The translations under genes were made by a program, and so were the position numbers. Below the pieces are notes generated by a model. It ran no database searches and was not told the origin of the DNA. It worked only from the letters and a program-made list of their open reading frames with translations. Of a stretch of 64,000 bases of DNA, positions 1 through 9,121 are shown one piece after another. The stretch comes from Photobacterium aphoticum (GTDB lineage: Bacteria > Pseudomonadota > Gammaproteobacteria > Enterobacterales > Vibrionaceae). The stretch is from positions 434,001 to 498,000 of the forward strand of contig NZ_LDOV01000010.1 of the NCBI RefSeq assembly GCF_001029435.1, in the 5' to 3' direction. Every line of letters starts with the position of its first letter. The stretch's first letter is position 1.

Positions 1-2
1 TC

Positions 3-626
3 GCTTTTATCAATGGTGTGCAAACCATTGCTAGTGGTGGCCATGAGATTGTGCTGGAGCACGCTCTGGTTTACGCGGTGTTATCGACCTTCTGCTGTTT
101 TGCGATCTATTTTACCGAAACCTACATTGCCAAAAGTGAGCAGTCAGAGTTGGTTCGGGTCGATTCACAAGAATGGTTAATTGACGGTATTTTGAGTGCG
201 GCCATTTTGGTGGGCTTTGTGGTTGTCATGATTTTGGATGACATGGGCTACTCACAATGGAACCGCTACGTGGACCCGATTCTGGTATCTACCTTGTCAT
301 TGGCAGCGCTTGTCTTGCCAATTACTGTGTTACGCCGTAACCTTAAAGAGGTATTATTGGTCGCGCCGCAGGATGATGCACAAGAAAATGTGGATCGTGT
401 AATTGCAAAGCTTTCAAAACAATATCATTTTGAAGATTACACCCATCATTTTGCCAAAACAGGTCGCCAGTACGATCTTGAGGTTAACATTCTCGTGCGT
501 GATGATGATTTCTGGACGACCAAACGTCAGGATCACATTCGCCAGGTGCTGTGGGAAGCATTGGCTGAAGAACTGGGGGATACCTGGTTATCAGTGAGCT
601 TTACCGGTCAGGCCCGTTGGTTGTAA
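3..626 (+). CDS. Cation diffusion facilitator family efflux protein, C-terminal part (5' truncated by window edge)
   Basis: The reading frame is open from base 3, so the gene starts before the window; the GTG at 18 is internal. What remains is about 207 residues. Hydrophobic segments lie near residues 20-40, 60-80 and 90-105, followed by a soluble C-terminal domain of about 100 residues. In the CDF family each metal-binding helix carries a pair of acidic or His residues four apart; the segment starting DGILSAA and the segment YVDPILVST fit the later membrane helices, and the soluble tail fits the cytoplasmic dimerisation domain. The inferred role is proton-coupled export of a divalent metal such as Zn, Fe, Mn or Co. 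A hairpin terminator follows the stop. The substrate cannot be told because the N-terminal metal site is missing. Confidence 0.7.
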   Translation, partial: AFINGVQTIASGGHEIVLEHALVYAVLSTFCCFAIYFTETYIAKSEQSELVRVDSQEWLIDGILSAAILVGFVVVMILDDMGYSQWNRYVDPILVSTLSLAALVLPITVLRRNLKEVLLVAPQDDAQENVDRVIAKLSKQYHFEDYTHHFAKTGRQYDLEVNILVRDDDFWTTKRQDHIRQVLWEALAEELGDTWLSVSFTGQARWL

Positions 627-651
627 CGGGTAGGTGATAGGTAACACAGTG

Positions 652-675
652 AAAAGGGCGGAGACGCCCTTTTTT
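652..675 (+). terminator. Rho-independent terminator after the CDF gene
   Basis: Stem AAAGGGCG / CGCCCTTT with a GAGA tetraloop followed by a run of T, 26 bases after the CDF stop codon. Confidence 0.85.
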
Positions 676-922
676 ATTGCTCGATGAGAGAGAAAGTAAC
701 GTGCAACAAGTAAGTTTCGCGGTTAATCACATTTTGATAACTTGCGGGTGCAATTAACAGTATTGTGGGTTATCTTAACCAGCGTCTAAAAATTGCTTCT
801 AGATAAATACAAATTTTGTACTACCGCATGTTGTTTCCAGAGGCATTTTTTAGACCCATGAACCGTTAGGTGGCAGGTGTCGCCGAGCTAGCATAGATAA
901 TTTACTGAGGGTTAAGACAGTG

Positions 923-1027
923 ATGGAAACAATTCTGGTTATCGCATTCATAATTGGTGCCGTGTACGTGATTTTCAAAGAGAAGAAGTGCACGAAAGAC
1001 ATTGATTACTCTCGTGACTCTCTTTAA
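923..1027 (+). CDS. Small single-pass membrane protein, 34 aa
   Basis: An ATG at 923 opens a 34-codon frame ending TAA. A GAGG Shine-Dalgarno sequence lies about 12 bases upstream; a GTG one codon earlier is an alternative start. The product begins METILVIAFIIGAVYVIF, one short transmembrane segment, and then a basic and polar tail KEKKCTKDIDYSRDSL. A strong terminator starts 3 bases after the stop, so this looks like a free-standing monocistronic unit. I do not recognise the family. The opposite strand carries a longer open frame over the same bases (902-1102), but it would read through the terminator hairpin and is rejected. Confidence 0.6.
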   Translation: METILVIAFIIGAVYVIFKEKKCTKDIDYSRDSL

Positions 1028-1030
1028 TTG

Positions 1031-1053
1031 AAGGCGCCTAAGGCGCCTTTTTT
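1031..1053 (+). terminator. Terminator of the 34-aa protein gene
   Basis: Perfect 8-bp stem AAGGCGCC / GGCGCCTT with a TAA loop, then T-rich sequence. Confidence 0.85.
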
Positions 1054-1326
1054 GTCTCCATCTGCTTATCACTCCTACCGCTAACCCTCCGTTTTTGTTC
1101 AATTTTTTGACGCTTTCAAAAGATGTTGGCTTTTTTATTTCATGGCGTGATCCAGGTCGCCTGATTGATCTTATAAATTCTTGTTAATGCTCGAATTTAT
1201 GCCTATTGTTATTGTGCTGTTTTGTACTGAATACTGCGTAAGGATTCATCATTAGCGCTTTTATACAGGATAAACGGAGTAACATCTTCTATGGATAGGC
1301 ATGTCGAATAGGCAAGATTGATCGCA

Positions 1327-2898
1327 ATGCAGTTGAAGCAAGACGTTTTTATTGAATATAACAGTACATTTTTCCGGAAATGTACGACCCACTTTTATCT
1401 TCCCGCTTTTCTACTGGTATTGGCATTTTCGTTTTCACTCTCTTTCACAAATGGCTTTGTTTCAGAACGTTATTTGTCGTATTTAATTGAAAATGACTCT
1501 CGCCGTTTACTCAAGCATTATGCTGATCAAATTAATGATTACCCTGCAATGATGAACGCCTTGCGGGAGCAGTTACTGTTTGATTGTAGTGCGTATGATA
1601 AACATCAACTTAAACATATTACTTACAATGACTATCAAATACGTCGAATGACGTTGTCGTTACCTGACGGTACAACGTGTACCAGTTTTGATGGAGCAAA
1701 TAATCAGGACAATAGGGTGCCGCTGATCAGCCACTTAACGGATGATATTTCATTGTGGGTCGCGACAGAGCCGCGATTTTCTCAGCAAATCATGGTGGTG
1801 GAGCAGCAGACTGACAAAGGAGGATTGAATGTCTATATGGAACCCTTGGCAACAGAAGGGTTACGAAACAAATATTGTGGTGACTGTGTATTAACGTCTT
1901 TATCGTCGGAAGAAAATTTAACCGTTGCCTTTTGGCGCGGGGATGCGTCTTTGTTATCGCAGTCACCGTTGTTCAGCACCAAGATTGCCAATGGCTTACG
2001 CTTGAATGCCTTCGTTAATCCGAAGTTGCTAGAGCAATACAAACATGACTTCTGGTTGCCTCTGTTTTTATTGGGTACTGTGACAGGGGGCTTATGTTTA
2101 GTGCTTTACCGTTTGTTCTTGAGCCGTCGTTTATCACTGCATGCCTTGATTGAGCAAGGGCTGGAACGAGATGAGTTTGTGCCATTTTACCAGCCGATTG
2201 TGGATGTCTCGAATAACTCCTTGTATGGCTGTGAGATGCTGGCCCGTTGGGTACGCGCGGGTGGCGATACGATTTCACCGATGGAATTTATTCCTTATGT
2301 GGAAAAGAGTGGCCAGATTTTTCCAATTACCGATCAACTGCTGAGAAAAGCAGTGCGTGATATTGGCAAGTTGAACTGGCATTTAACGCAGCAGGTGATG
2401 AGTATCAATGTGGTGCCTGATCAGCTGGAAAGCATGGATATCATGCAGAAGTCTTTAGCACTGCTGCATACCACCAAAATTGCGCCAAGCCAGATTGCCT
2501 TTGAAGTCACCGAACGCAAACGCTTTACCAATTTAACCATGGCATCGGATGTGATTGAGCAGCTGCGTGATTGCGGGATTGACGTTAAATTGGATGATGC
2601 GGGTACCGGTTATGGTGGTTTTAGCTACATTCAGCAACTTAACATTCGCAGCTTGAAAATCGACAAAATGTTTGTTGAGACAATCGGCACCTCAGACATT
2701 AAGTTATCCTTGTTAGATTCGATCATTGCGTTTGGTAAGGAAGCAGGGATGGAAATGATTGCAGAAGGGGTTGAGACGTTCGAGCAATCCAGTTACTTGG
2801 CGGCCCGTGGCGTCACCTTACAGCAAGGCTTTTATTTTGGTAAACCCATGGCCTTCCGTGACTTTGCGTATTACTGTAAATCCATGGTCTCCAGATAA
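1327..2898 (+). CDS. CSS-motif EAL-domain cyclic-di-GMP phosphodiesterase
   Basis: This is a membrane-bound phosphodiesterase expected to hydrolyse c-di-GMP to pGpG. The N-terminus has a transmembrane helix (about residues 22-42) and a periplasmic domain with the cysteine pattern of CSS-motif proteins (DCSAYD, then TTCTSFDG), which in that family acts as a redox-sensitive sensor. A second membrane helix lies near 240-262. The C-terminal EAL domain (about 275-520) keeps the signature as GCEML, the metal-binding Glu in FEVTER, the Asp pair in LDDAGTGY, LKIDKMFVE with its Lys, and AEGVET. These support an active enzyme rather than a degenerate one. The ATG at 1327 is preferred over the upstream TTG at 1318. 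A terminator follows the stop and the gene is monocistronic. Confidence 0.9.
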   Translation: MQLKQDVFIEYNSTFFRKCTTHFYLPAFLLVLAFSFSLSFTNGFVSERYLSYLIENDSRRLLKHYADQINDYPAMMNALREQLLFDCSAYDKHQLKHITYNDYQIRRMTLSLPDGTTCTSFDGANNQDNRVPLISHLTDDISLWVATEPRFSQQIMVVEQQTDKGGLNVYMEPLATEGLRNKYCGDCVLTSLSSEENLTVAFWRGDASLLSQSPLFSTKIANGLRLNAFVNPKLLEQYKHDFWLPLFLLGTVTGGLCLVLYRLFLSRRLSLHALIEQGLERDEFVPFYQPIVDVSNNSLYGCEMLARWVRAGGDTISPMEFIPYVEKSGQIFPITDQLLRKAVRDIGKLNWHLTQQVMSINVVPDQLESMDIMQKSLALLHTTKIAPSQIAFEVTERKRFTNLTMASDVIEQLRDCGIDVKLDDAGTGYGGFSYIQQLNIRSLKIDKMFVETIGTSDIKLSLLDSIIAFGKEAGMEMIAEGVETFEQSSYLAARGVTLQQGFYFGKPMAFRDFAYYCKSMVSR

Positions 2899-2901
2899 AC
2901 G

Positions 2902-2927
2902 AAAGCCCTGCAATGCAGGGCTTTTTT
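2902..2927 (+). terminator. Terminator after the EAL gene
   Basis: 11-bp inverted repeat AAAGCCCTGCA / TGCAGGGCTTT followed by six T, 3 bases past the stop. Confidence 0.85.
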
Positions 2928-2974
2928 ATGGCTTACTAGCGACAATGGTTTTAACCCGTTACGCGATCTCGCTG

Positions 2975-3979
2975 TTACGCGTTTTTCTCACGCCATTCTT
3001 GCGTCAGGCGGGTAATGCGTTGTTCTGTTTCCTGCCACAGACGGGTATTCACCAAATCACGGTATTCACCAGTCGGCTTTTTACATAGCGCGGTCAGCTT
3101 AGGTACCTGCGTTTGTGGTAAACCATCCAGCGCCTGAATGGCACCTTCACGGTTATTACACAGCAGCACCATGTCACAGCCTGCTTGTTGGGCGGCGATA
3201 GCGCGTTCACTGTAGCTGCCTAATACATCTGCGCCTTTCATGTTCAAGTCGTCGGAGAAAATGGCGCCATTGAACTGCATGTCTTTGCGCAGTACTTGCT
3301 TTAACCAGTACTCTGAGCCGCTGGCCGGTTTTTCATTGTAGTGCTCAAAGATCACGTGGGCAGGCATCATGGCATCCAGCAGGCCTTGCTCAACCAAGGC
3401 TTTGAATACGGTCATATCATGTTGCTTGATATTGTCGCGCGGATCGACAGGCGTTTCCAAGTGCGAGTCAGCAATTACGCCGCCATGTCCAGGGAAGTGT
3501 TTACCGGTTGCGGCCATGCCTGCTTTTTTCATCCCTTTGATGAATTGGCTGGCATACTGAATCACCTGCTGGGGATCATCAGAGAAAGCTCGATCACCAA
3601 TAGCTTTACAGTCAAAGCCCAGATCCAGCACAGGGGCGAAGCTTAAGTCGATATCCATTGCTAGCAATTCTGCTGCCATCAGCCAACCACCTTCATGTGC
3701 CAGAGAAAGGCCATCTGGGCTGCTTGCAAAAGCTTTGGGTGGTGGCAGCAATGTGAACTCATCACGAAAACGTTGTACTCGGCCACCTTCTTGATCGACC
3801 GTGATCAGGATTGGGCGTTTTGCAGCCTCGCGAATGGATTGGGTTAAGGCGCGGAGCTGTTTGCGGTCATGGTAATTGCGCGCAAAAAAGATAATACCGC
3901 CAACAGTCGGGTGTTGAATAATCTCACGATCTTCGGCATCCAGTTCATAACCGGATACATCAAGCATCAAAGGCCCCAT
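2975..3979 (-). CDS. nagZ: Beta-N-acetylhexosaminidase NagZ
   Basis: Cytoplasmic glycoside hydrolase family 3 enzyme of cell-wall recycling. It removes N-acetylglucosamine from 1,6-anhydro-muropeptides and so controls the muropeptide pool that induces AmpC-type beta-lactamases. The 334-residue length is normal for proteobacterial NagZ. Hallmarks seen are [10 protein letters not shown] (about 61-70), the flexible catalytic loop KHFPGHG with its His (160-166), and the nucleophile segment FSDDLNM (241-247). There is no signal peptide. It starts at an ATG preceded on its strand by AAGGAGA. The gene stands alone, convergent with the EAL gene and downstream of the TRAP operon on the same strand. 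Confidence 0.95.
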   Translation of the reverse strand: MGPLMLDVSGYELDAEDREIIQHPTVGGIIFFARNYHDRKQLRALTQSIREAAKRPILITVDQEGGRVQRFRDEFTLLPPPKAFASSPDGLSLAHEGGWLMAAELLAMDIDLSFAPVLDLGFDCKAIGDRAFSDDPQQVIQYASQFIKGMKKAGMAATGKHFPGHGGVIADSHLETPVDPRDNIKQHDMTVFKALVEQGLLDAMMPAHVIFEHYNEKPASGSEYWLKQVLRKDMQFNGAIFSDDLNMKGADVLGSYSERAIAAQQAGCDMVLLCNNREGAIQALDGLPQTQVPKLTALCKKPTGEYRDLVNTRLWQETEQRITRLTQEWREKNA

Positions 3980-4169
3980 GCATTCTCCTTGGGTGTGATG
4001 GTTGTTGCTATTGCGTGCCCTTATTATGCACCAGAAATGGCAAAGGCTGTACGTGAGTGTGTGAAATTCCCGTCAGGGTACCGTTGATTTGATGCCAGGA
4101 TCTGGATGCAAGCATAGAGAGGGGGAATCGAACTTGAAAAGGCCGTACAGATGTTCAGCAGATGGTTGG

Positions 4170-4211
4170 AAAAAAGAAAAAAGAAAAAAGAAAAAAGAAA
4201 AAAGAAAAAAG
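4170..4211 (+). repeat. Perfect heptanucleotide tandem repeat (AAAAAAG)6
   Basis: Six exact copies of AAAAAAG with no interruption, directly beside a hairpin. Read on the minus strand the repeat is (CTTTTTT)6 and forms the tail of the terminator behind the TRAP permease gene. Simple repeats of this kind change copy number by slippage. Confidence 0.95.
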
Positions 4212-4234
4212 AAAGGAGCACATTGTCTCCTTTC
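4170..4234 (-). terminator. Terminator of the TRAP operon with expanded T-rich tail
   Basis: On the minus strand the stem GAAAGGAG / CTCCTTTC (4227-4234 with 4211-4218, 8-nt loop) is followed by the 42-base CTTTTTT repeat. It starts 32 bases after the permease stop codon. Confidence 0.75.
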
Positions 4235-4265
4235 TGGGCTCCTTTCTGATAAATGATGACGTCCT

Positions 4266-6860
4266 TTATGCCGGTTGTGGCGACAGTGGTTGCGTATCCT
4301 GCTTGATACGTCGACGCTGCAGCAGTACCACTAAGCCAAACAAACCAATGGCAGGGATCCAGAACCATTCTTTGGCACTGCGTTGGGCAGGAATGCGTAA
4401 CTCCACAATTTCCTGATCAAACATCAAACCGGCTTTCTCTGCTGGACTAGAGAAATGCACGATATCAATCAGTGTTTTATCGCTGTCCTGATAGGTTTCA
4501 ATACCCAAAGCTAGCTGCTTCGCTTCACCGTTTTTGCCATCTGGTACTTCAAAGAGTACGGAGAACTCACGCATGACACCGACGGCATCTTCGCCTTTGA
4601 TTCGCATGCGCAGCATATCGCCTTCATTCAGTGTATTCAGCTCTTCGCTCAATGAGGTCGGTGAGACATAACGGTATGGATCACTGATTTGATCTTGCCA
4701 GAAGCCTGGGCGGAACAAGGTGAAGGCCACCAATAACAGCAGGATTGTTTCGTACCAGCGGTTACGGGTCAGGAAGTAGCCTTGTGTCGCCGCAGCGAAA
4801 ATCAGCATCGCAATGGTTGCCACCACAAAGATCAGCACGCCGTGTGCAAAATCCACATCAATCAATAACAGATCGGTGTTGAAGATGAACAGGAATGGCA
4901 ATGCGGCCGTACGTAAGCTGTAATAAAACGCCGTTAAACCGGTTTTAATCGGGTCACCTTTAGAAACGGCGGCAGCGGCAAACGAGGCAAGGCCTACCGG
5001 TGGTGTTACATCCGCCATGATGCCGAAATAGAACACGAACAGGTGTACGGCAATCAATGGGACAATCAAGCCTTGCTGTTGACCCAGTACCACGATAACC
5101 GGTGCCAGCAAACTTGATACCACAATGTAGTTGGCGGTGGTTGGCAGGCCCATCCCCAAAATCAGGCTCAATAGGGCAGTCAGCAGTAACATGAGCATCA
5201 AATTGCCCATAGACAGCATTTCGACTAAGTCAGCTAAAACCAGACCCACACCGGTTTGTGATACGGCACCCACAATCACGCCCGCCGTTGCTGTCGCAAT
5301 ACCGATACCGATCATGTTACGTGCACCGGCGATCAAGCCTTCACGCAGATCAATCAAGCCTTCCTGTACCGTGCCGTAGTCATGTTTACCATCTGTACGC
5401 AGCCAGTTCAGTAGTGGACGTTGTGTGATCACAATAACCACCAAAATCACGCTGCCCCAGAAAGCCGAGAGCCCTGGAGAAAGACGCTCTACCATCAAAC
5501 ACCACACCAGTACGATAACCGGTAGCAGGTAATGCAAGCCAGATAGCAACACCGCACGGGTTGATGGCAAGGTGTTAAGGTCGGTCTCTTCTTCGCTTGG
5601 CAGTGGCTCGTTCATTGCAGCCACTTTCAATAAGCCAATATACGTGACTGCCAGCAAGATACCGATGCCTAACAGAGTATGATCACCCATTAGGGGCTTC
5701 AGCCAACCCAAGCCGTAATATACAGCCAATGACAACCCACTGATTAACGCAGCACCAAAGGCAAAGCCCATTAAACGCACCAACCATGGGCGAGAAACGG
5801 ATACCGCCAGTGGCTGCATGCCTAGCTTGAGTGCTTCAAGGTGTACGATATACAGCAGTGAGATATAGGAAATCGCAGCCGGTAGGAACGCGTGTTTGAT
5901 GATCTCCACATAAGGGATGCCCACGTATTCCACCATCAAAAATGCCGCCGCGCCCATGACCGGCGGCATGATTTGACCATTAACCGAAGACGCCACTTCA
6001 ACGGCACCGGCTTTTTCCGCACTGAAGCCGACTTTGCGCATCATTGGAATGGTAAAGGTACCGGTGGTCACCACGTTTGCAATGGATGAGCCTGAAATCA
6101 GACCGGTTAAGCCGGAAGCAACCACGGCTGCTTTGGCTGGGCCACCCCGTAAGTGTCCCAACATGCTGAAGGCCAGTTGGATAAAGTAATGGCCTGCGCC
6201 GGCACGTTCCAACAATGCGCCAAACAGCACAAACAAGAAAACGAAACTGGTGGACACGCCAAGTGCGATGCCGAACACCCCTTCAGTGGTGATCCACTGG
6301 TGGTTGGCCAATGCAGGTAGCGGTACACCACGGTGTGATAAGAGCCCCGGCATCCAAGGGCCGGCGATGCTATAGACTAAAAATAGGGTCGCGATAATCG
6401 GTAGAGCAGGGCCTAATACACGGCGCGCCGCTTCTAACAACAGAGGAATACCGATACAGGCGGTGATGAAATCTGCAGTAGTCAGGTTACCAGGGCGTTG
6501 TGCCAGTTCATTATAGAAAACAAACAAGTACAGTGCAGAGGCAGCAGACACCAAGCCCAATAAAAGATCAAAGTGTGGTACGCGATCGCGCGGAGACGTT
6601 TTGCGTGCAGGGAAAACAAAGAATGCCAATAGCAAAGCAAAAGCCAAATGGATCGCACGGGTTTCCGTGTCGTTCATGACGCCGAAACCGATGATAAAAG
6701 GCAGTGGAGAGGCGATCCAAAGTTGGAAAAGTGACCAAGCGAGGGCCAACGCAGTAATGACGGTGGCCATCAGGCCAGAAGGCAGTCGAGCACCAACATC
6801 TTGCGCGATCAGCTCTTCACTCGACATCGCGTCAGATGTCTGGGTGGTATGTGTATTCAT
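4266..6860 (-). CDS. TRAP transporter, fused 4TM/12TM permease with DUF3394 tail
   Basis: An 864-residue inner-membrane permease in which the small (DctQ) and large (DctM) TRAP subunits are one chain, the arrangement found with TAXI-type binding proteins. About 16 or more hydrophobic segments are visible. The core carries GLISGSSIANVVTTG and NGQIMPPVMGAAAF, then GMGLPTTANYIV and ADVTPPVGLASFAAA, all typical of fused TRAP permeases. The last 170 or so residues form the DUF3394 extension, with a PDZ-like soluble stretch (HFSSPAEKAGL) and a final membrane helix before a basic end. It would take up an organic acid or similar solute using a sodium gradient. It lies 72 bases downstream of its TAXI binding-protein gene, in one operon. 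Confidence 0.93.
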   Translation of the reverse strand: MNTHTTQTSDAMSSEELIAQDVGARLPSGLMATVITALALAWSLFQLWIASPLPFIIGFGVMNDTETRAIHLAFALLLAFFVFPARKTSPRDRVPHFDLLLGLVSAASALYLFVFYNELAQRPGNLTTADFITACIGIPLLLEAARRVLGPALPIIATLFLVYSIAGPWMPGLLSHRGVPLPALANHQWITTEGVFGIALGVSTSFVFLFVLFGALLERAGAGHYFIQLAFSMLGHLRGGPAKAAVVASGLTGLISGSSIANVVTTGTFTIPMMRKVGFSAEKAGAVEVASSVNGQIMPPVMGAAAFLMVEYVGIPYVEIIKHAFLPAAISYISLLYIVHLEALKLGMQPLAVSVSRPWLVRLMGFAFGAALISGLSLAVYYGLGWLKPLMGDHTLLGIGILLAVTYIGLLKVAAMNEPLPSEEETDLNTLPSTRAVLLSGLHYLLPVIVLVWCLMVERLSPGLSAFWGSVILVVIVITQRPLLNWLRTDGKHDYGTVQEGLIDLREGLIAGARNMIGIGIATATAGVIVGAVSQTGVGLVLADLVEMLSMGNLMLMLLLTALLSLILGMGLPTTANYIVVSSLLAPVIVVLGQQQGLIVPLIAVHLFVFYFGIMADVTPPVGLASFAAAAVSKGDPIKTGLTAFYYSLRTAALPFLFIFNTDLLLIDVDFAHGVLIFVVATIAMLIFAAATQGYFLTRNRWYETILLLLVAFTLFRPGFWQDQISDPYRYVSPTSLSEELNTLNEGDMLRMRIKGEDAVGVMREFSVLFEVPDGKNGEAKQLALGIETYQDSDKTLIDIVHFSSPAEKAGLMFDQEIVELRIPAQRSAKEWFWIPAIGLFGLVVLLQRRRIKQDTQPLSPQPA

Positions 6861-6932
6861 TATATTATCTCAATCAAAGGCAAGTGCTGCATACACAGCA
6901 CTTGCTTGTACCGCAATGTTATTGAGTGGGCG

Positions 6933-7904
6933 TTATAGCCAGCCGCGCTCCTTGTAATATCGCATTGCACCGTCATGCAGTGGTGCGGTAAGGCCATCGG
7001 CGATCATGGCTTTTTCATCTAATGAGGCGAAAGCAGGGTGAAGGCGCTTAAAGCGGTCAAGGTTATCGAATACCGATTTCACTAACTGATAAACCAGTTC
7101 TGGATCCGTATTGGCGTGTGTAGAGAGCACTGCTTTACCGCCCAATGATGGGACTGGGTCAGGGTTGCCACGGTACATGCCACCCGGAATTTCTGCTTTG
7201 GTGAAGTACGGTTTTTCAGCCACAAGCGCATCAATGATGTCACCGGTAACAGGTACGAATACCGCATCAACCGTTGTTGTTGCTTCCTGAATGGCACCAT
7301 TTGGGTGACCGACGAAGTAGCTCATCGCATCGATGTTGTTATCTGTCATGGCTGACGCTTGTTCTGCGGGTTTCAGATCAGAAACCAGAGCGAACACATC
7401 GTGGTTCCACTTTTTTGCATCAATAAGCTGCTCGAATGTATCGCGCTGACCAGAACCAGGGTTACCGATGTTAACGCGCTTGCCTTTCAGACTGTCGAAG
7501 TCAGAGATCTTGGCATCTTTGCGCGCAAGGATGGTGAAGATTTCGCTTTGCAGAGAGAACACAGAACGAATGTCTGCCATTTCACCTTGGGTATTAAACG
7601 GTGCTTGGCCATAAAGGGCTTTGTATTGGTGATCGGATTGCATGACACCGAAGTTGTATTCACCACTGCGGATACCGTTGACGTTAGCGACACCGCCGCC
7701 ACTGGCTGGGGCATTACATTTGATGCCGTGGCTGTCAGCACCACGGTTAACAAAACGGCAGATTGACTGACCAGCAACATAATAAACGCCTGTCTGGCCA
7801 CCAGTACCGATGGTAATGAATTGTTCAGAAGCGACTGCATTTTCACTATGTGAGAATGATAGTGTGGCAGCAATAACGCCTGCCAATAGAGTTAGTCCTT
7901 TCAT
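6933..7904 (-). CDS. TAXI-family TRAP transporter solute-binding protein
   Basis: A 323-residue periplasmic binding protein. It has a signal peptide (basic start MKG, hydrophobic core to about residue 20, cleavage near AVAS-EQ) followed by ITIGTGGQTGVYYVAGQSIC, the hallmark opening of TAXI (TRAP-associated extracytoplasmic immunogenic) proteins. Later stretches such as KGKRVNIGNPGSGQRDTFEQL and the C-terminal YYKERGWL also fit. It delivers substrate to the fused permease encoded just downstream. The ATG start has AGGAAGT upstream on its strand. The substrate is unknown; relatives bind dicarboxylates or amino acids. Promoters for the operon should lie in the 678-base gap upstream. Confidence 0.93.
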   Translation of the reverse strand: MKGLTLLAGVIAATLSFSHSENAVASEQFITIGTGGQTGVYYVAGQSICRFVNRGADSHGIKCNAPASGGGVANVNGIRSGEYNFGVMQSDHQYKALYGQAPFNTQGEMADIRSVFSLQSEIFTILARKDAKISDFDSLKGKRVNIGNPGSGQRDTFEQLIDAKKWNHDVFALVSDLKPAEQASAMTDNNIDAMSYFVGHPNGAIQEATTTVDAVFVPVTGDIIDALVAEKPYFTKAEIPGGMYRGNPDPVPSLGGKAVLSTHANTDPELVYQLVKSVFDNLDRFKRLHPAFASLDEKAMIADGLTAPLHDGAMRYYKERGWL

Positions 7905-8582
7905 ACTTCCTGTCCTGATCTATCTGAATTTAATAAGATTGTTAATGCATTCACCTCTTAGAATCGAGTTGAGGTGGTCAATCACCTGTGTAACTGGATA
8001 AATATGGTGTTTATCGCGGTTAAGGTGCATGTTTTTGCATTGCTTGCGTATGTTGTGTTTGTGTGTTGTTAGCAGATAGTCAATCGATTTATGTGGAGAG
8101 AAAAGGGTGTAATAACTGATTAACTACCTATTTACGCTTTGAATGTACGGGTATTTTTTGTGTATGAAAACCATGCATTCCTACATTTTGGGAAATGGCG
8201 GTATATTGCGTGATCTTTGGGCGGGCAAGGGGAAATCGTCTGTTAGATAGCCTTTATGGTGGCAGGATATAAAGAATGTGGATTTGTTTACGGCCACATA
8301 TCCTTTCGAGTTGAATAAAATTGTGATGAAAGTAATAAAAAATCAGCCCATTTTTCTTATTTGGGTCGATGGTTTCTCATGAGATGGGAAGATCGGGTCG
8401 ATATGAAAAATACAGTGGGGACGGGTAAGTACATGCATATCACCGTGTTGCATTAAAAAGATAATAAAAACAGTAATTTGGTTTTTAAATGCGCACTTAA
8501 AAGCAAAATTATGTGATATTGATTCCAAATGATGGACAGTGTAAAGGTGAGCCGATTAATATGCTGATTTTAGGAGTAAAAA
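7905..8582. other. 678-base intergenic region between divergent genes
   Basis: No convincing gene. Close to the TAXI start lies an inverted repeat CACCTC (7952-7957) / GAGGTG (7971-7976), able to form a leader hairpin or operator for the minus-strand operon. Two copies of GGGTCGAT occur near 8363 and 8395. The rest is AT-rich and must contain the promoters of both flanking units. Confidence 0.5.
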
Positions 8583-9026
8583 ATGAAAAAACTATTACTA
8601 GCACTGGCTCTTATTCCATCATTTGCATCTGCAAACGTGATCCCAACATTACCGGATGTGGTGAAGTTGGCAGGGCCGTATGAAATTACTGAAAACGAAG
8701 CACAAAGTTCGGTGATCCACCTGTATATTCCAGAAAACGGTATCGGTGTTGTGGGTATTTTGGGCGGTGATAAATTTTCAGTGGCAGACGATAGTTCAAA
8801 CAGCATTCAGCTTTCTATCACTGACAATGAAAATACGGTATTTATTGATAACAATCTGAGTGTTGGTAAGGCGACAACAATCGGTATTGGCACATATTGT
8901 GGTCGTTCTATTTCCATTTCTGTACACAGTATCGGGAACGACAGCAAAGCTGAGCAGATTAAGCCAAAACTTGCGATCACCTCTACAGCATGTCCTGCAT
9001 CAATGGCGAAGAAAGCTGAAAAATAA
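8583..9026 (+). CDS. Secreted hypothetical protein, 147 aa
   Basis: I do not recognise the family. A clear Sec signal peptide (MKKLLLALALIPSFASA) is followed by a mature chain of about 130 residues rich in beta-forming and acidic residues. Only two cysteines occur in the mature part (GTYCGRS and STACPAS), which suggests one disulfide bond and a periplasmic or secreted location. The start is well placed behind TTTAGGAGT (about 5 bases before the ATG). A strong terminator lies 38 bases after the stop, so it is probably monocistronic. The function is unknown. Confidence 0.8.
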   Translation: MKKLLLALALIPSFASANVIPTLPDVVKLAGPYEITENEAQSSVIHLYIPENGIGVVGILGGDKFSVADDSSNSIQLSITDNENTVFIDNNLSVGKATTIGIGTYCGRSISISVHSIGNDSKAEQIKPKLAITSTACPASMAKKAEK

Positions 9027-9064
9027 GCCTGCGGTTAATGGCTATTTGTTTGCTGTTTAATGAT

Positions 9065-9098
9065 ATACCCAAGCGCGTGTGTGCTTGGGTATTTTTTT
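9065..9098 (+). terminator. Terminator after the 147-aa secreted protein gene
   Basis: 10-bp stem ATACCCAAGC / GCTTGGGTAT with an 8-nt loop, followed by seven T. Confidence 0.9.
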
Positions 9099-9121
9099 GC
9101 GTCGCATTTCATCGAGAAACG

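Noticed and set aside
902-1102. Minus-strand frame of 66 codons over the small membrane gene
   Set aside because: No ribosome site, and it would read through the terminator hairpin. The plus-strand 34-aa gene explains the region better.
4162-4416. Plus-strand frame through the AAAAAAG repeat
   Set aside because: Its Lys-rich start is just the translated repeat, and the remainder runs antisense to the TRAP permease gene.
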